Source: Margaritifera margaritifera
Lineage: Eukaryota; Mollusca; Bivalvia; Unionida; Margaritiferidae
Direction: 5' to 3'
Length of the DNA: 64,000 nucleotides
Assembly (NCBI GenBank): GCA_029931535.1
Contig: JAQPZY010001664.1
Coordinates: 4,556,501-4,620,500, forward strand
In this document: positions 22,845-34,872 of the stretch, in pieces
How positions within the stretch are numbered: position 1 is the stretch's first letter
Layout: every line of letters begins with the position of its first letter
The notes under the pieces: model-generated
Databases searched by the model: none
What the model was told of the DNA's origin: nothing
What the model saw: the letters and a program-made list of their open reading frames with translations, nothing else
Made by a program: the position numbers and the translations under genes

Positions 22845-23327
22845 ATGTAGGAACTTGCAGTGACTTTGATTTTGTCATTTAAAACTCCAAAAGCAATATG
22901 ATTCTTTCTTGCCTCAAGGATGAACCATTCATGAATATTGTTGATAGAAGATGGTGAACAATGCAAGTTATCATACAGAACTATTTTCCCTACTTTAGGT
23001 CACTGTGACCTTGACCATTTGACCTCAACATAACTTACTTCCTTGCCAAAACAACAAGTCATCTACAAAGTGGTGCAGGTATGTGGTTTGTAATTCAATT
23101 TATTTACATTAACTATTTCCTTATTTGTGTCATGGTGACCTTGTCTTGTGGTCTTTTAACCCCAAAATTTGTATTTCCTCCTTCCTGCCTCCAGCAAAAG
23201 CCTTTCACAGAGTTTGGTCAAGGTATATGCAGTCTAGAACTCTAGTTATCATGCAGAAACCAAAACAGACAAAGAACAGACAACACAACATAACCAAATA
23301 TGCTCTGCCTTACAGTTTGCATAAAAA
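22845..23327 (+). mobile_element. Family-B tandem array B3
   Basis: Monomers with GTCACTGTGACCTTGACC (near 22999) and CATGGTGACCTTGTC, spaced about 140 bp, then a tail ACAACACAACATAACCAAAT with a weak foldback and ATAAAAA at 23321. Confidence 0.85.
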
Positions 23328-24632
23328 GAATGGTTTTATTTACAAAGAAAAAAACAAACTGAAAAAAGTTTCCTTTAAAAATCTAATCTTAATGTGAAGA
23401 ATTATCATTTGTGTTTCTGCATGAAGGTAAGATGTCAGAAACCTAAATTATTTGTAATCAGTTCTTATCGAAAGAAAAAGGTAAGCAAGTGCTGAGTAAT
23501 TACATTTATGTGCACTTTCAAAATCAAGCACAAGAATCGGAGGTCAGGGTTCAAATCATTAACATTAGGCAAAAGATGCCCTATTTATATCATAATAAAG
23601 TCTGACCATAATGACATATCTGACATGAAAAAAGTATGAACTACAGCATATGCATCTGGCATATGTTGTATGAAGGAAATAGCTCGTTCACACCAGAAAG
23701 CATAAAATTATACATATTTCTTGGAGGGACTAGGCTCTAATAACTATGTTAATGAAAGGTTCGTTGAACTGCCAGAGGTGTGTTTTGGTGTTGTGAATAG
23801 AAATGTGTTTCACTGTCAAGTTGACCCTATACCAAGGTTAAAACAAGGCCAATAAAGAACTATCTGCAGACTTTAACCAGCACATAAAGTATGAGCACAA
23901 ATTCCTTACAACAAACAAATGGATATCAAAATGAGATATCTTGGAAAACTATGACCTCAAAGAATTGCTTCTTTCCTACTGTCTATGTATTTGGCACATA
24001 ATCGAGTGCTGCACATGATACAGTATCTTTGGACTAATCAAACATTCTTGTATTTCCTGTGAAAATATGTAGTATCAGAATTCTGTCCCTTTAATATCTA
24101 CAAATCTGGAGATAATGTGAAGAAGAAAAAAATACAAAAATGGACTGAAAAAACAAAAGGAAAAAGAATTGAGTATGTCATGTGTGTTACAAGGTGTATG
24201 TTACAGCAGGTTCATGTTTCCATAGTTAAGATTTGTAAGAGCAAGAAAAATGATCAGTTTAGATAGTATATGATCACAATGGTAAACCTTTTCATAAATT
24301 TTGTCCACATTCACAAATAAAAAATGTTATCTGTAGAAGAAAAATAACAAACACTCATTTAAATTTTTTACATCTGATACAATGTTATAATACAGATGAG
24401 CACGTCCTATATGACACAAATATTGGTAACTTGCAAGCTTTTCTGAGGATTGGTAAACTATTTCAAGACTTTTACTCTTGCATCACGTATAAATTTTCCA
24501 GAAATAGTCAAATCCATAATCATTTATACCTTTGAAACAAGGCAATTTGCAAAGATGATGAATTGTCAGTCGTTTATTAAACCTGTCAAAATGAAGGTTT
24601 AAAATTTCTTTTCAAAAAGTTAAATGAACACG
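23328..24632. other. Anonymous AT-rich sequence
   Basis: No gene or repeat recognised. Confidence 0.4.
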
Positions 24633-26172
24633 AGTCCCTCTAAGGGACAGACACTCTACTGGCCAAAAAGATAGCCAGGAATCCACGACAAGTCCATTTT
24701 CATTTATACTTTATAAGATATCTTATATACTAAATTGTACAGAAAATTGTTTGAAATACTTTCAGTAACAAATGTGAATTAGTTATAGAAGTCCAAAACT
24801 TAACCCTAACCCCAACCCCAAATCATTAGAACTTTTCAAGATGGCTGCTGTGGCAGCCATATTGGCTATCAGATTTGTACCATGTTGATTTAGGACCAAC
24901 TAGACATGATAAGATGTCTTTTGGTGAAAATTTCAAGTCGACAGGACCACCCATGTTGATATGGCCGGCCATTCAGGAGGAGTATAAAAATATTCAAAAG
25001 GGCCACCATATTGGCCATATTGGATGTCAGATTGGCCAACTAGATACCATAAGAAGTTTTCTGGTGAAAACCCCATGTTCATATGGCTTTCCATTTAGGA
25101 GTAGTGATAACAGCCATCTTGAATGTTGGATCAATACCATTTTCATTTATGAGCAAAACTAGACATAATAAGAAGTCTTTTGGTGACATCTTGATGTTGA
25201 TATGGTCATCCAACTAGGAGGAGCAGCAATTAAAAGATTTTCGAAATGGCAATCATGGTGGCCACATTGGACATAAGATTGGCACTATTTTAATTTAGGA
25301 CCAACCAGACATCACAAGAAGTCTTCTGGTGAATACACCATGTCTATATGACTTTCTGTTTATGAGTAGTAGTTATAACAAGATTTTCAAGATGGCTGCC
25401 ATGGTGACCATATTGGTAATTAGATAGGCACCATTTTCACTGACTAGACAGCATAAGAAGTTCTTGGTGAAAACCCCATGTTGATATAACTTTGCATTCA
25501 TGAGTAGTAGTGGTTAACAAGATTTTTAAAATGGTTGCCATGGTGACCATACTAGATGTCAGATAAGAACCATTTTGATTTAGGACCAACTAGACATCAT
25601 AAAAAGTCTTTTAGTGATAACCCTATGATGATACGACCATTTATTCAGGAGGCGTAGCGATAACAGGATTGTCAAAATGGCCACTGTGGTGGCCATACTG
25701 GATGTCTGAACAGCACCATCTTCATTTAGGGCCAGCTAGACATGATACGAAGTCTTGCGGTGAAACTCCATGTCAATATGACTTTCCATTCAGGAGGATC
25801 AGCAATAATAAGATTTTCAAGATAGCCACTGTAGCAGCCATACTGGATGTCTGATTGGCACCATATTCATTTTGGGACCAACTAAACATCATAAAAAGTA
25901 TTGTGGTGAAAAGCCCATGTCAACACGACTTTCCATTCAAAAGGAGTAGCAATAACAAGATTTGTAAGATGGCCAGTGTGGTGGCCATACTGAATGTCCA
26001 AGTGGCTCCATTTTCATTTAGAACCAACTAGACCATGGGATGAATGTGTGTGTAAAGTTTCATGACAATACTTTAAGCAGTTTAGGAGGAATTGCAAGAA
26101 CTTGTGCTAATGGAAGGATGGATGACAGAAAACTGGCCATCCCATAAGATCTTCTATGACCAGTAGGGCTAA
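24633..26172 (+). mobile_element. Family-A composite tandem element A4, 9 monomers
   Basis: The head GAGTCCCTCTAAGGGACAGA (itself a small hairpin) and CCAGGAATCCACGACAAG match A1. Nine monomers follow, with palindromic cores at about 24842, 24998, 25110, 25246, 25395, 25535, 25678, 25826 and 25971 (spacing mostly 140-149 bp). The unique tail (GATGAATGTGTGTGTAAAG) ends in a damaged foldback GATCTTCT...AGTAGGGCTAAAA. The longest intact example in the window. Confidence 0.92.
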
Positions 26173-26463
26173 AAATCTATATAAAAAATTAAGTTTAAAT
26201 CAAAATTTATGTTTTCCATTAAGTCTGGTTCAAAAGACATTTCATATTCCTTTTTTCTACATTATCAACAACAAACATTCCTCATGTAAAAAGCAAACTG
26301 CAGCAAAATTTGTACAATTATGATGTATATTTATATTAAAACAATTTAAAGAAGTACCCTAGTACCCTATGATACTAAAGAGGTCAGTAAGTGGCTCAGG
26401 TTATACATGTATAATTCATGAAAGAACAGGTGTATGTTCACAACAAATGACTACATTAATATA

Positions 26464-26652
26464 CAATCCATGCTAACCCATGCTCACTGGTAGAATGATG
26501 TAATAAAATAATATACAACTTTGAGACAATCCACACCAACCCATGCCCATCCATTGAATGATATAATGCAAAGAACATACAAATTTGAGACAATTCATGC
26601 CATCTCATGCCCACTGGTAGAGTGATCTAATGCAAAGAATATAAAACTTTGA
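26464..26652. repeat. About 63-bp tandem repeat, 3 diverged copies
   Basis: Copies contain GACAATCCACACCAACCCATG / GACAATTCATGCCATCTCAT, then TGGTAGAATGAT and ACTTTGAG. Confidence 0.75.
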
Positions 26653-26739
26653 GCATGGTCTCTTGGCATAAAAAAAGATCTGCAATTATATATTAATATT
26701 CTGATAGTTAAATGATGACAAAACTTTCTAAATGGTATT

Positions 26740-27250
26740 GTTATACCGACAGATTTTATATTGTATATAGACAGTATTGGTTTACCAACAGCTGGTATAC
26801 AATCATCTGCGTCATTGTAAACAGTTACAATGACAGCTATTAGTATAGCAATACTATCTGTATAAAATGTCAGATCTGTTTTAAACTAAAACTGTTAGTA
26901 CATGTATACAGACAGATCAGCCATGGTACAGTATACTGTTCAAGTTAGTATACTGATATGTTATCATTTTATACTGTTACACATACAGATCTCATCTGGA
27001 TAACTGTTGGTATACCAACAGATCCGTTATGGTATACATTTAGTACATGAACAGCTTTGCCAAATACATTTATGCTGAAGCTGTTGGTATACAGATATAA
27101 AAAACAGAGTTGCAATAGTGCACATAAGATGCATGCTGACAGATCTGACATTACAGGTTTTCTTGTTAATTTAGTCATATCTGCCACTACAAGATTTGGT
27201 GACTGACATGTCTGCCATTGCACACTGTTGGCACTGATACATGTGATAGT
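26740..27250. repeat. Cluster of short palindromes (GGTATACC type)
   Basis: Repeated near-palindromes on a common theme. CTGTTGGTATACCAACAG (27003-27020) is a perfect 18-bp palindrome. Variants include ACCAACAGCTGGTATAC and several GACAGATC/CAGATC half-sites. No fixed period; looks like decayed foldback repeats. Confidence 0.65.
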
Positions 27251-28243
27251 CCCATATTGCCATCAAGAAAGATTTGCCATTCTACATGTATATTGCTACC
27301 GCAGCATGGTGTGTGATGGATCATTTTTATACTTAACAGAACAACTTCAAAGTGAAGACGCTGATCCACCAGTAATTTCACTGACCGCTAATCAATGTCT
27401 ACACTTTCTCACAAGTCTAACCAGGGAGTAAAACTCAGCATGGTAACAATATATCTATTTGAACCCAAGTCCAAGCTAGGAATATCAATAGAAAATATTG
27501 GTTCCTTGGATGCACCCTTCTCCTTGTCCTTTAACTGTATTTGTCCATGGATAATGCAAGTCCATCTCCACAAAGCACACACCCTGATCTGATGTCACAT
27601 TAAGTGCCAACATATCTGTGCCCAACCTGTTCTACTTATGATATTAAGCAAACACCATGCCATAGACTAGGTCTACCTGCTGCGCATTAAACTATGCCAG
27701 ATCTGGGTTGACTGTTATTTACAGTTAGGTATGCTTTATCCACAGGTAAATACAGTATCTAACATAGTACAGCATCTAATATAGTATCTAAATATAAAAC
27801 TGGTGGAAAACACCTTGATTTTAAAATAGCTGTCTCTGCTTATTATGGTCTAAAATATCTGGCATTAACAGAAGATTTGGACTAAAACACATACAATGCT
27901 GTGCAACGTTATCTATGGGTACAATGAAGGCAATAGTACATCATTTTACAGAACCAAGAGTCCCTAAAAAATACTGGCACTCTACAGCTGGGACAAATAT
28001 TAAAGTCAAGGAGGAAGGTATACAATTTTGTGATTCAACCATCACTTAAAAGTTACAGAGCCTAAATTTAACCAAATTTACTCATCAATGTTAATACATT
28101 AAGTTCAAGTACAATGTCTTTGACTTCTTAAATACAAAAAAAAAAAAAAAAGCAAACATCAACAGAAAAAGAGGTCATACAGTGATTGATGACACACCAC
28201 CATGCAAGTTTGTCTGGTCTAAAAACCAAGAAAAACAGGAAAC
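27251..28243. other. Anonymous sequence
   Basis: Small open frames at 27228-27592 are motif-free. Nothing recognised. Confidence 0.4.
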
Positions 28244-29018
28244 ACAAGTACCTTGAATGGCACATTGTGCACTCACCCAGTGTCTATGGTATGGTTGACA
28301 TTGGAGATTGCTGACAATTGTGTCTCAGTAACCTCAACCTTTGGTCAAAATATGCAGTCTTGAACAAAATTTTATTTGCAGACACCATTATTTTCTTATT
28401 AGACTTACCATGACCATGACTTCTGACCTTCAGACCCCAGAAAGATAGGTTTCTTTATTACCCTAAGTATAAGCCATCCACAAAGTCTGGTCAAGGAATT
28501 TTCTCTTAGAATGAAAGTTATTCTACTAAAACAACATTATTTTTTTTATTCACAATGACCCTGCCCATTGACCTTTTCACCCCAAATCAATAGGCTTCCT
28601 CCATACCTTAAGTGCAAGCCCAAAACCACAGTTTGGACAATGTCTGTGATGTAGAACTAATGCTATTGTGCAAAAACCATTTTCTTCTTTATGTCAGTGA
28701 CCTTGACCTCGACATTTGATGTGTTTTTCCCTTAGCCTAAGTGCAAACCATTCACAAAGTTTGGTAACTGTAGATGGTAGAGAATTCAAGTTATTATACA
28801 GAAATCATTTTATCTCTTCCAGTCAATTACCTTGACCTTTGACCTTTTTAACCCTCAAAATTGACAGGTTTCTTCCTTATCCTATGTGTAAACCATTCAC
28901 AAAGTTTGATAACTGTAGATGGTGGAGAACTCGAGTTACTATGCAGAAAACTGCAGAAACGGACGAACAGACATCATCATAACATAATATGCTCCTCCTT
29001 ATGATGGAAGTATAAAAA
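28244..29018 (+). mobile_element. Family-B tandem array B4, head to tail
   Basis: Head (CAAGTACCTTGAATGGCACA) as in B1; about five ~140-bp monomers; tail GACATCATCATAACATAATA ending CTCCTCCTTATGATGGAAG and TATAAAAA. One monomer has a perfect nuclear-receptor-type direct repeat TGACCTTTGACCT at 28833-28845. Non-coding. Confidence 0.9.
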
Positions 29019-29276
29019 GGAGACATTACACAGTCAATTACAAAATTTTGAAAAACAATGTGACAACTGATGAATATGAAGAACAGAATTATAAATGTAC
29101 ATGTTCTTTCTTTTTTCTTTTTGCAATTTAACACAACCAATGTTATCTGCACAAATAAGTTCATGCTACACACTGCCTTGTATAAGATGTCAATGCAAGC
29201 TTAGTGTAACAAAGACCTCTACCTCCCTAATTAAGAACAGTTTCCATGTATACTATTCATATGACTTCACTTATAA

Positions 29277-29395
29277 ATTGTGTGTCCCTGGGCAAGACAC
29301 TTTACTCCCATTGCCTCTGTATTAAATAGTCATTGATAAGTTCTGTGCTCTTAAACACCAATCATACAACCAATAAATTGACTCACTTAGACTCT
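29277..29395 (+). mobile_element. SINE 3' body fragment (family M)
   Basis: CCCTGGGCAAGACACTTTAC and TAAACACCAATCATACAACC match the body of the tRNA-derived SINE at 36418-36607. The tRNA head is missing. Confidence 0.75.
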
Positions 29396-29999
29396 GATAG
29401 GGTCAGAGCATATGCAACACCTTTTTTCAATCATGCACTTGATTTTGAGCTCTCTTAGAACAAACTGCAAATCTCCTTTCTAACAAGCTTTCAAAATGCA
29501 TGTAGACTTCCTAACTGAAATTTGGTACACGCAAAATTTGACCTTTTTTTCACATAATTTTGTTACTTCAACTCTAGATTCATGAATCTAGCCAATTGGG
29601 GGAGGGGAAGACGAAAAATATGATATGTGAGGCAACAGGATTGACAAGCATCATCATATTTTTTTTAATCTGCAGATGTGAAGGTGAGTTTCTGCAAATT
29701 TTTCAGAAAATTGCAACACCTTGAAATAAATATTTCTTTGGGGTTGGACAATTCTAAGTTTGCATAACTTGTGTCCATCCCTTTGGCCATATATTTATGA
29801 CATGGTAATAAAGTATCTTTAAATCAAATACCGATTTGTATATTTTGATAGTCACATTCCTCTCTTCTGAGACTGATTATTTTTTTAAAGGATTCACGCA
29901 CCTGTGCATGAATAAACATAAAAACACATCTTCACTGACTGATGGTCACATACTGCATGGAATTGGGTACAAGTTTGTATTTGATAATTGTTCAGTAAA
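29396..29999. other. Anonymous sequence
   Basis: No gene or repeat recognised. Confidence 0.4.
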
Positions 30000-30246
30000 C
30001 TGTATACATTCTGTCCAGAAAGAGCTGTATACATTCTGTCCAGAAAGAACTATTATTCTGTCCAGAAAGAACTGTGTACATTCTGTCCAGAAAGAGCTGT
30101 ATACATTCTGGCCAGAGAGAACTGCATACATTCTGTCCAGAAAGAGCTGTATACATTCTGTCCAGAAAGAACTGTATATATTCTGTCCAGAAAGAACTGT
30201 ATACATTCTGTCCAGAATGAGCTGTAAACATTCTGTTCAGAAAGAG
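30000..30246. repeat. 25-bp minisatellite, 10 copies
   Basis: Ten copies of a unit reading CTGTATACATTCTGTCCAGA plus AAGAG/AAGAA; the third copy is 3 bases short. The unit generates overlapping open frames on both strands with a 25-residue periodicity; these are not genes. Confidence 0.95.
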
Positions 30247-30659
30247 CAAAAACTTCAATGCAGAGGAAAACATTGTCATACTCTGATAGTAAATACAATT
30301 TCAACTTACTGTGAATTAATTTTTTTCATGGGGTACATGTAACAACTGTCATGATTTATGTGGTTGCTATGAACCCAAAACTTCAATACCCAATGTATAT
30401 ATAAAATGACATTTCTGTTAGAGACATATACATAAAGAAAAATAAAACTATCGATAGAAATGTAACTTTTTTGCTAACCATGAAAATTTATGTTCATGAA
30501 AATAAACAAATTCAGTCACTCTAAACAGAACCGCTGTTCTCATTCTCATTATATTTACTTCCCAAGAAAATATCTTCAGCTATCTTTTATGTCTAGTGTC
30601 AAAACTCTTCCATTTGCTATCGAGACCCAGAAGAATTGAGCAATTCAACCTATAACTGT

Positions 30660-30985
30660 CAATGCAAGATCTGCTTCTTGATCTCTCACTGTAATAAACA
30701 CTGTTCTTCCTGATCTGTCACTGTAACATACACTATCCTTTTTTATCTGTCCCTGTAAGATATTCTTCCTGATCTGACCATGTCATATATTATCCCTGAT
30801 CTGCCACTGCAACATACACCATCTGTTCTGATCTGTCCCTGTAACTAGCACTATCCTACTTCATCGATTCCTGTAACATACACCATCTGTTCTGATCTGT
30901 CCCTGTAACTAGCACTATCCTACTTCATCGATTCCTGTAATATACACCATCCTTCTTGATCTGTAATTGCAACATATGACAGCCT
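30660..30985. repeat. Diverged ~33-bp tandem repeat with ~70-bp higher-order copy
   Basis: Units are variants of CCTGATCTGTCACTGTAACA plus a TACACTATC-type end. ACCATCTGTTCTGATCTGTC through ATCGATTCCTGTAA is duplicated as a block at about 30817-30950. Confidence 0.8.
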
Positions 30986-31736
30986 CTCCCAAGCTCTTAA
31001 TCTTAACATATTTGCACATTATCAGATGGTACTATTGGCAAACAGAAATTAAGTTTTCACAATGTTGAAGGTCTAGAGCACATTTTATGTACTTTATATT
31101 GTGGTGTTGTGTTTTTGCTTTGATAGAGATCATTCTCAAGAGTCTGTCAAAATTTGGAGGAAATGACCCAAGTTTAGCTCTAGCAACAAATTTTGCCCTT
31201 GAATGTTTGATGATTCAGTACACTATGGAATTTTCCATTCTGGATCTTGCTCTCATTTAGCTTCCATCTTTACACATCATCCACTAGTTTTTTCCATAAT
31301 AATTCCCCTCTTTCTCTAAAATTTTTCTTTTAAATTATGTGCTAAATTAATGTTTTTTTCCAACTTGTTTTCATTAGAAATTTAATACTTTTCATGATCA
31401 GTGCAACTTTGAAAATATGTTACACCAGCTGTCAGAATGACTTTGATGGCAAAAATTCTGATGACAACAGGACAGTTGCTGAAAATGTTAATAACCAAAT
31501 TATTAGTTTTACCTAAAAGGAATCACCACTTAAAGTTCTTTGATAGCCTTTGGCTATTTTGGCAAGCACTAGCACCAACAAAGAGTTACGCTTAATCTGC
31601 AGATTCGGTGAAATAACTGTGGTCTGGATTAACTGATTATCCAGAGGAGGTTCGTAGAAACAGGCCTTACTGTACTTCATATTTTAATGTGATACTTGAC
31701 ATACTGCCCATTCACTGTATATACATGCTTTTAAGT

Positions 31737-31902
31737 GTAACTGCAAACTGCACAGACCCAGATCTGCCATCATAAAGTGCAGACAGATCTGGGTCTATGC
31801 GTTTGTTAGGAGTAATTAGTAGAACATACAACAAAGACCCTGATCTGCTGGTGCATTCTGTGCCAGCAGATCATGGTCTATGTTGTTTGCAGCTGGACTT
31901 GA
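31737..31902. mobile_element. Double-hairpin foldback element D1
   Basis: Two consecutive hairpins: GACCCAGATCTGCC...AGACAGATCTGGGTC, then GACCCTGATCTGCTGG...CCAGCAGATCATGGTC. Outer ends CTGCAAACTGCACAGACC and GGTCTATGTTGTTTGCAG are inverted. Same structure at 36831 and 62566. Confidence 0.88.
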
Positions 31903-31920
31903 CTAATAAAGGAGTATAAA

Positions 31921-31974
31921 CCGTACTCTGTAAATCTTGTACTAGTCAGTACTCTGTAAATCTTGTACTAGCCT
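31921..31974. repeat. Short tandem duplication (26 bp x 2)
   Basis: GTACTCTGTAAATCTTGTAC is repeated in direct tandem with its flank. Confidence 0.85.
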
Positions 31975-33291
31975 CCTCACAAAATCAACTGTTTCATTTT
32001 GTAATTCACTGTCTGTCTGACAATTTGAGGAATCTGAACTAATTTCAATGCTGCATCTATCCTCAAACAGTCTTTTCTGTTTTACATATAATATGACAAT
32101 TCCCCTTCTTATGCCTCTGAATCTATGTGTCAGTCTGAATGCTCATTTTCATTAGCAAAAGACATATCATTAATGTGGTTGGCTCAATTTACATGCACAT
32201 TTACTAGACCCAGTTGTACACTAGTTTCATTTCATAAATAATTGCCAAAATAAAATTTCTCTCGCTCTTTCCATAAACCAATTACCCAAAGTTTTTTTTC
32301 CTTCCTCTTGCGAATTTGTAAAGAGGAAGTTAAAGACCAAAAGTAACGAAAAAAAAAGTGAAGTACATGTAGACAAAGGTAAAATCTGCCATTAAGTTCT
32401 GTGCCAGTACTTTAGGATCTTTGCAAGTCCATTTCAGAAACAATGTTGAGCTCCAGTGCTCCAAGAAATAGGATAATCCTACACTAATAGTCTGTCTATA
32501 AATCTTACAAGGGGGTACCTCTTTCTCCACCAGTTACTTGACCAAAAGACCTTTTTTTTTTTTTTTTAAATTCTTCTGGACAGTTTCATGTTTATGTGAG
32601 TAATGTGATTCTTCAAAGGCCACTTGCCCTTGGCCTGTGTGTGAGAAAAATTTTCTGGAACAATCAGCCTACACTGTATTCCAGCTCAAGCCACTTACTG
32701 TGGAAGAAAAATCAAGTGTTATGCTCTTTCCTTTTTGGGCCCCATTTCTAAAGGTAATCAATCACATGATCTAAAATATATGTATACATTAGGTGACATG
32801 ACTTATAAGAGGCTAATTGACATATGTATTCAGTATTTTATGCCTAATTTAAAAATATTTAAAAGCTATTTGCTAAAGATTTCACATTCTCAAAAGACTA
32901 TGTCCACCCAGCTAACAAGATCTGGCCAAACCACTTCTCCATAATCATTAACACAGAAGTGAAGTCCTGTGTATACTGCTCTCCCGCAAATTATGTGTCC
33001 ACTTCAGATTGCCTGGTGATCAAGAACAAGACCACTTCATAATCAATGAACTTTACCTGCTTCATATAAAACAATTTTCAGAGTTTCTCTGTCGAAGTAA
33101 AAAGTAGCATGGCAAACATCAACTATTTGGGTCCCTTTATTTGGGGAGCTTGTATAACGCGGACAAATGCAAGGCATATAGCATCTAGGGAGATAATCCT
33201 ACACAATTTGCAAATGCAACATACAAGGCAGGCATACACAATCATATGAAATAATCACACTTAGGTTTGTGGACACTAATGTAAAGTATCA
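31975..33291 (-). other. Proximal 3' flank/UTR of FoxO
   Basis: Sequence immediately downstream of the FoxO stop on the minus strand. A minus-strand AATAAA lies at 33141-33136, about 150 bases after the stop, and could end a short transcript. No protein coding. A small GTATAACGCGGAC patch near 33150 resembles ends of the TA-target MITEs at 44-47 kb. Confidence 0.5.
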
Positions 33292-34872
33292 TTATCGAAC
33301 AAGATTCTGACTGTTAGAAGAGGTAGCATTCCCTGAACTGACCGAATCAAAGTTGAAATCCAGTGTATCTTCCATGCTCAATTCCTGTTGCAGCATTTGT
33401 TCAACTTCAAAGTCAGGCAACGGTAGCAAGTTTTCCGTGTCGATCTCAGCAAAAGAACTGCTGGTTGACACTGAAGTTTGGTCACTGAAAAACTGAGCTT
33501 GAGATGTAGAAATAATATGCTGCTGTGACGTTGGCCCATTCATCATGTTTTGACCCATCATGTTCTGCTGCAAGTTGTTGTTGATGTTATTCAAAGGCCC
33601 CCGATTCATACCCGAGTTCATCATGGAACCTTGGTTCATACCAGTATTAGTCATTTGAGCATTAGTGTACTGCACAGGAGTGAGTGTTGTATACTGTTGC
33701 TGCGGAGTTTGATTTGGCGCTTGTTGATAAGGGGAGTTATTGGGAGAAACTTTCTGGGTAAGTGCAGCTCGAAGGAGAGAGTCATTAGGTGCCTCTAGAC
33801 ACCGCTGTAGTATAGACTGTGATGTTTGGGGTGGGGTAGACTGGCCACTGGCAGAACCAGTGCCATACTGCTGCTTGTGTGTCTGTGGTGATGATAGCTG
33901 TTTGTTTGACTGGGGGGACTGTTGCCTCTGCTGGGCATAGCCCCCAGGGCTGGGATACCCTGAGGGGCTGATTTGTGGAGATCGACAAGGGGAGATGGCT
34001 TGCTGCTGCTGCTGGGTGATGATACCAAGCTGGCTGCTGTGTTGTGGACTGGCCATCCGATTCATCATTGGACTCCGCTGACCGGTCATTCGGTCCTGAT
34101 AGATTGGATCCCCATACATACCCATGGCACTGGATATACCCATGTTGGAATAATTATTCTGAATAGACATCTGATCCAGATTCAATACAGTTGTCTTCTG
34201 TTGACTTTGTTGCTGCTGCTGCTGCTGCTGTACATGCTCAGAATAAGATGGTGGACAAATATTTCCATATGAATCTTCATACACACTTTGATTAGAATAT
34301 TGTCCAATTGTCCCACCAGACATATGTTCCTGTTTTATGTTGCTACCAAGCATTTCCACGTCTGTATCAGCAGACAAACTGCTAGAGTCTCCTAACTTCA
34401 TAAAAGTTTCTACAAGGTCCTCAGTAAAATTACATGTTTCTGACCCGGTAAAGTTTCCTTCTATTTCAGAGCCCCAAGGAATGGGTGACATTGGTGGAAC
34501 TTGATTATCATGAAGATCTGGCTCGATACCTGCCTGGATCGGTGAAAGACGCCCACAACTACTGGCATTCGAACTTGCCCTTGGCCGGAACTCTGGACTG
34601 AGCTGATATGTATGTAAAGGGCTCTCAAGAAAATCATCACTGGACATACTATTATTGTTTTCTTGCGTTTGCGTCCGTAGAGCTTCAACACGTTTTTTGA
34701 CTCTACCTCTTTTCTTTTCATAGCTTTTTGTCTCCATGCTACCAGCTCTGCGACGAGGAGCTTTACCGGGCTTAGCATCAGGGTTGATGACCCACCAGGA
34801 ACTTTTACCTGTACCCTCATTTTGAATCCTCATGAACCGACTGTGCAGTGACAAGTTGTGCCGTATGGAGTT
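33292..34872 (-). CDS. foxo: FoxO forkhead transcription factor, 3' coding exon
   Basis: FoxO is the nuclear effector of insulin/PI3K/AKT signalling and binds DNA through its forkhead domain. This exon encodes 526 residues and the stop (33292-33294). Exon residues 1-42: recognition helix [13 protein letters not shown] and wings ([11 protein letters not shown]). Residues 40-45 (RRRAGS) match the AKT site that overlaps the nuclear localisation signal, followed by KKRGRVKKR. Residues 96-101 (RPRASS) plus [11 protein letters not shown] match the third AKT site and adjoining CK1 sites. Then a long Ser/Gln/Pro/Met/Asn-rich region with eight Gln at 215-222. The C-terminal transactivation motif ([10 protein letters not shown]...DTLDFNFD) is near 494-519. 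The first Met of the open frame (34854) is a TTG Leu inside the domain, not a start; the exon begins at the 34873 acceptor. The N-terminal AKT site and first forkhead half lie in an exon not seen here. No frameshift. Confidence 0.96.
   Translation of the reverse strand, partial: NSIRHNLSLHSRFMRIQNEGTGKSSWWVINPDAKPGKAPRRRAGSMETKSYEKKRGRVKKRVEALRTQTQENNNSMSSDDFLESPLHTYQLSPEFRPRASSNASSCGRLSPIQAGIEPDLHDNQVPPMSPIPWGSEIEGNFTGSETCNFTEDLVETFMKLGDSSSLSADTDVEMLGSNIKQEHMSGGTIGQYSNQSVYEDSYGNICPPSYSEHVQQQQQQQQSQQKTTVLNLDQMSIQNNYSNMGISSAMGMYGDPIYQDRMTGQRSPMMNRMASPQHSSQLGIITQQQQQAISPCRSPQISPSGYPSPGGYAQQRQQSPQSNKQLSSPQTHKQQYGTGSASGQSTPPQTSQSILQRCLEAPNDSLLRAALTQKVSPNNSPYQQAPNQTPQQQYTTLTPVQYTNAQMTNTGMNQGSMMNSGMNRGPLNNINNNLQQNMMGQNMMNGPTSQQHIISTSQAQFFSDQTSVSTSSSFAEIDTENLLPLPDFEVEQMLQQELSMEDTLDFNFDSVSSGNATSSNSQNLVR

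Noticed and set aside
24800..24825. Telomere-like CCCTAA/CCCCAA repeats
   Set aside because: Only about three irregular units; too short to call an interstitial telomere.
24857..24866. CArG (SRF) boxes from CCATATTGG in family-A monomers
   Set aside because: The repeat has only five A/T bases between CC and GG; a CArG box needs six.
29836..30342. 168-codon open frame and its antisense frames
   Set aside because: Open only because of the 25-bp minisatellite; no domain.
34854..34854. Protein start for FoxO at the first codon of the long frame
   Set aside because: The codon is TTG, a Leu inside the recognition helix; coding continues upstream to the splice acceptor at 34872.
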